A stretch of DNA of 64,000 bases from Brachybacterium sp. P6-10-X1. GTDB taxonomy: Bacteria > Actinomycetota > Actinomycetes > Actinomycetales > Dermabacteraceae. The notes below the pieces were generated by a model. That model did not search any database. It saw nothing but the letters and a program-made list of their open reading frames with translations, and was not told the DNA's origin. The stretch lies in assembly GCF_001969445.1 (NCBI RefSeq), contig NZ_CP017297.1, positions 744,001 to 808,000 of the forward strand, in the 5' to 3' direction. Made by a program: the position numbers and the translations under genes. Positions 62,264 through 64,000 of the stretch are shown here, piece by piece (within the stretch, counting starts at the first letter, position 1; every line of letters begins with the position of its first letter).

Positions 62264-63118
62264 TCAGCCGCGGGTGCGGCCCCGCTGGCGTCGTGCCTCG
62301 TACAGAGCGATCGAGCCGGCCACCGAGGCGTTCAGCGAGGAGGCGCTGCCGCCCATCGGGATCTCCGCGACGCGGTCGCAGGCCTCCCGCCACCGGGAGC
62401 TCATCCCGGCGGTCTCGTTGCCGACCACGAGCAGCACGGGACCGGTGAGGTCCGCATCGGCCAGCTCGACGCCGCCCGCCTCGTCCAGGCCGAGCACGCT
62501 CCACGGCTCCCCTGCTTCGCGTCGCCGGGCGATCCAGTCCATGACCTCCTGGTGGGACGGGGAGCGCAGCACGGGGACGGCGAAGACGGAACCGGTGCTC
62601 GCCCGGATCGCCGCAGGGTCCCAGGGGTCGGCACCGTGCCCGGTGACCACGAGGCCCTCCCCGCCGAGGGCGTCGACGGTCCGGGCCAGGGAACCGATGT
62701 TGCCCGGGCCCGCGGGCCGATCGAAGACCACCACGATCCCGGAGGACGACGGGGACAGCCGGGAGAGGTCGTCGGCGGGGACGGCGGCCAGGGCGAGCAG
62801 CTCCGGGGCGCCGTCCGCCCGCTCCCCCAGCTCCGCCATCAGCTCGGGCGCGAGCTCGACCACCGGTGCCGGCGGGGCGGCGAGCAGCTCGCGCGCCCAC
62901 CGGGAGGGGCGCTCGCGCCCGTCGGTGAGCAGCGCGTGGAGCTCGACGCCGTGCGTGATGGCCTGGGTGATGGGGCGCACCCCCTGGATGAGCATCTCTG
63001 CGCTGCGGGTGCGCTTGGTGCGGTTGGTCAGCAGCGCCTGCCATTGCTGGAAGAGAGCATTGCGGCGCTCGAGGCGGCGCGGCAGGGCGGGGCGCGCCGG
63101 CGGTCGGGGGCCTGTCAT
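62264..63118 (-). CDS. SPOUT (TrmH-family) RNA methyltransferase
   Basis: A 284-residue rRNA/tRNA 2'-O-methyltransferase. N-terminal substrate domain (RTRSAEMLIQGVRPITQAI), SPOUT motif 1 VVFDRPAGPGNIGSLARTVDALG, motif 2 LLVVGNETAGMS and motif 3 EIPMGGSASSLNASVAGSIALYEA. The ATG overlaps the trmL stop. It is a different branch from the 14007-14873 protein; the target is not predictable. Confidence 0.85.
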   Translation of the reverse strand: MTGPRPPARPALPRRLERRNALFQQWQALLTNRTKRTRSAEMLIQGVRPITQAITHGVELHALLTDGRERPSRWARELLAAPPAPVVELAPELMAELGERADGAPELLALAAVPADDLSRLSPSSSGIVVVFDRPAGPGNIGSLARTVDALGGEGLVVTGHGADPWDPAAIRASTGSVFAVPVLRSPSHQEVMDWIARRREAGEPWSVLGLDEAGGVELADADLTGPVLLVVGNETAGMSSRWREACDRVAEIPMGGSASSLNASVAGSIALYEARRQRGRTRG

Positions 63119-63582
63119 GCTCCTGCTCCGTCGTATCCCTGCTGGCGCCAGGCCTCGTAGACCGCGATCGAGACGGCATTGGAGAGGTTCAGGGATCGGC
63201 GCGCCGGGAGCATGGGGATCCGCACCCGCGAGCTGATCCGCGGATGGGCGAGCACCTGCTCGGGCAGTCCGGTGGGCTCGGTGCCGAACAGCAGCACGTC
63301 CTGCGGGGAGTATTCGACCTGGTCGAAGCGCACGTCGGTGTGCGCGGTGAAAGCGAGGACCCGGGCGGCGGGAACCGTTGCGAGGGCCTGCTCGAGATCG
63401 GGATGGATCCTGACATCGGCGAGGTCGTGGTAGTCCAGGCCCGCCCGGCGCAGCTTCGCGTCCTCGAGATCGAAGCCGAGCGGCTCCACGAGGTGGAGAC
63501 GGGCGCCCGTGACGGCCGCCAGCCGGATCGCGTTGCCCGTGTTGCCGGCGATCGCGGGCTCATGGAGGAAGACGTGGACCAT
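63115..63582 (-). CDS. trmL: tRNA (cytidine/uridine-34-2'-O)-methyltransferase TrmL-like
   Basis: A 155-residue minimal SPOUT enzyme: VHVFLHEPAIAGNTGNAIRLAAVTGARLHLVEPLGF at the start, FGTEPTGLPEQVL in the middle and IPMLPARRSLNLSNAVSIAVYEAWRQQG at the end. TrmL methylates the wobble ribose of leucine tRNAs in E. coli. I chose ATG 63582, ten bases from GGGAG; an in-frame ATG at 63591 is the alternative. It lies directly after tRNA-Leu(GAG) on the same strand. Confidence 0.88.
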   Translation of the reverse strand: MVHVFLHEPAIAGNTGNAIRLAAVTGARLHLVEPLGFDLEDAKLRRAGLDYHDLADVRIHPDLEQALATVPAARVLAFTAHTDVRFDQVEYSPQDVLLFGTEPTGLPEQVLAHPRISSRVRIPMLPARRSLNLSNAVSIAVYEAWRQQGYDGAGA

Positions 63583-63640
63583 GATCGTCATTCTCCCACG
63601 CGGTCTCGAGGGGATCCCCGCTCCGGACCGGGGACGCAGA

Positions 63641-63676
63641 ACCCCTCCTGCCGATGTCTCATCGATCAGGAGGGGT
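63641..63676 (-). terminator. Hairpin terminator downstream of tRNA-Leu
   Basis: ACCCCTCCTG (63641-63650) pairs perfectly with CAGGAGGGGT (63667-63676), and the loop contains a further CGATG/CATCG stem. It begins ten bases after the tRNA 3' end and precedes trmL. There is no U-tract. Confidence 0.75.
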
Positions 63677-63685
63677 GCGGTGAGT

Positions 63686-63770
63686 GTCCGAGGGGGGACT
63701 TGAACCCCCACGCCCTAAAGCGGGCACTAGCACCTCAAGCTAGCGCGTCTACCAATTCCGCCACCCGGAC
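63686..63770 (-). tRNA. tRNA-Leu (anticodon GAG)
   Basis: An 85-nt class II tRNA. The acceptor arms GTCCGGG and CTCGGAC pair, the anticodon arm is CTAGC-TTGAGGT-GCTAG giving anticodon GAG, there is a long variable arm, and the T-loop GGTTCAAGT is intact. The terminal CCA is not encoded. Confidence 0.95.
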
Positions 63771-63862
63771 AGGTGGTCGCCTCAGCAACGGAAGAAATAT
63801 AGCACGCACGGCGGGTGCGCCGAGAACCGAAAAGGCCTCTGCCAGCACGGACGTGAAGACAA

Positions 63863-64000
63863 TCACGCCATCGCGTCGATGCGGCCGGACGCCATCACGG
63901 CGTGCAGCACCTGCAGGGCGGCTTCCGCCCGGTCCCCGAGCTCCGGGCGGGGAGATGCGGGCAGGCGCTCGAGGAGATCCTGCAGCGCCGCCGCGGCGAG
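63863..64000 (-). CDS. C-terminal end of an unidentified protein (partial)
   Basis: The frame is open from the window edge to a TGA at 63863-63865 and encodes the last 45 residues of a gene that starts outside the window. The sequence is Ala/Leu-rich and helical (RAEAALQVLHAVMASGRIDAMA). It resembles the end of some oxidoreductases but is too short to name. Confidence 0.5.
   Translation of the reverse strand, partial: LAAAALQDLLERLPASPRPELGDRAEAALQVLHAVMASGRIDAMA

Noticed and set aside
1-64000. CRISPR arrays, prophage, insertion sequences or riboswitches
   Set aside because: No evenly spaced direct repeats, transposase, integrase or phage structural genes were seen, and no leader longer than about 100 bp with a recognisable aptamer pattern.

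Overview
The window is 64 kb of very GC-rich, gene-dense chromosome from an actinobacterium, most likely a member of Micrococcales close to Brachybacterium/Dermabacteraceae. That genus-level guess is inference. The phylum is well supported by RbpA, the mycothiol ligase MshC, the Pup/Dop/PafA/ARC pupylation genes, a fused PafBC regulator, the GlgM/GlgC pair, Ppm1/Lnt, a PriA without Walker motif, DUF3866, DUF5703 and PAC2 families. No plasmid, prophage, insertion sequence or CRISPR array is visible. The most accessory-looking patch is 9.3-12.1 kb: a DUF222/HNH endonuclease gene behind about 800 bp of non-coding, repeat-containing DNA.

Layout. 0-3.1 kb: end of a gene plus a giant YhgE/Pip membrane protein. 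3.1-9.3 kb: the SOS mutagenesis cassette imuA-imuB-dnaE2 on the minus strand, preceded by a perfect actinobacterial LexA box (9335-9350). 9.3-12.1 kb: repeats and the HNH gene. 12.2-18 kb: sugar-alcohol dehydrogenase, methyltransferases, ABC ATPase, RNB ribonuclease. 18-21.3 kb: divergent glgM/glgC and serB. 21.3-27.1 kb: SixA-type phosphatase, fabG, two linked proline/tryptophan-rich membrane proteins, SURF1, GDPD, rbpA. 27.1-38.2 kb, minus strand: fxsA, ppm1, lnt, an amidohydrolase-like pseudoenzyme, helY, diacylglycerol kinase, tatC, tatA, pafBC. 38.2-50.5 kb: DUF3866, hisG/hisE, pnuC, rpe, rsmB, fmt, a DASS transporter, priA, two FKBP isomerases. 50.5-56.5 kb: pafA, pup, dop, arc and trmI. 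56.5-64 kb: site-2 protease, PAC2 protein, mshC, uppP, small conserved proteins, prepilin peptidase, two SPOUT tRNA/rRNA methylases, tRNA-Leu(GAG) and the end of an unidentified gene.

How it fits together. Two DNA-damage circuits meet here: a LexA-controlled translesion cassette, and the LexA-independent activator PafBC. The protein-tagging system is complete for ligation, activation/removal and unfolding of pupylated proteins, but the 20S proteasome genes that normally lie between pup and pafA are missing, and ARC lacks the C-terminal proteasome-docking tail, so pupylation here probably acts without proteasomal degradation.

The strongest regulatory signal I read directly is a set of ten genes in which a TAnnnT -10 hexamer ends exactly 7 nt before the first base of the start codon. 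This implies leaderless mRNAs from promoters without a recognisable -35 element, in a window that also encodes RbpA. Elsewhere genes are packed with 4-bp NTGA stop/start overlaps, suggesting widespread translational coupling.
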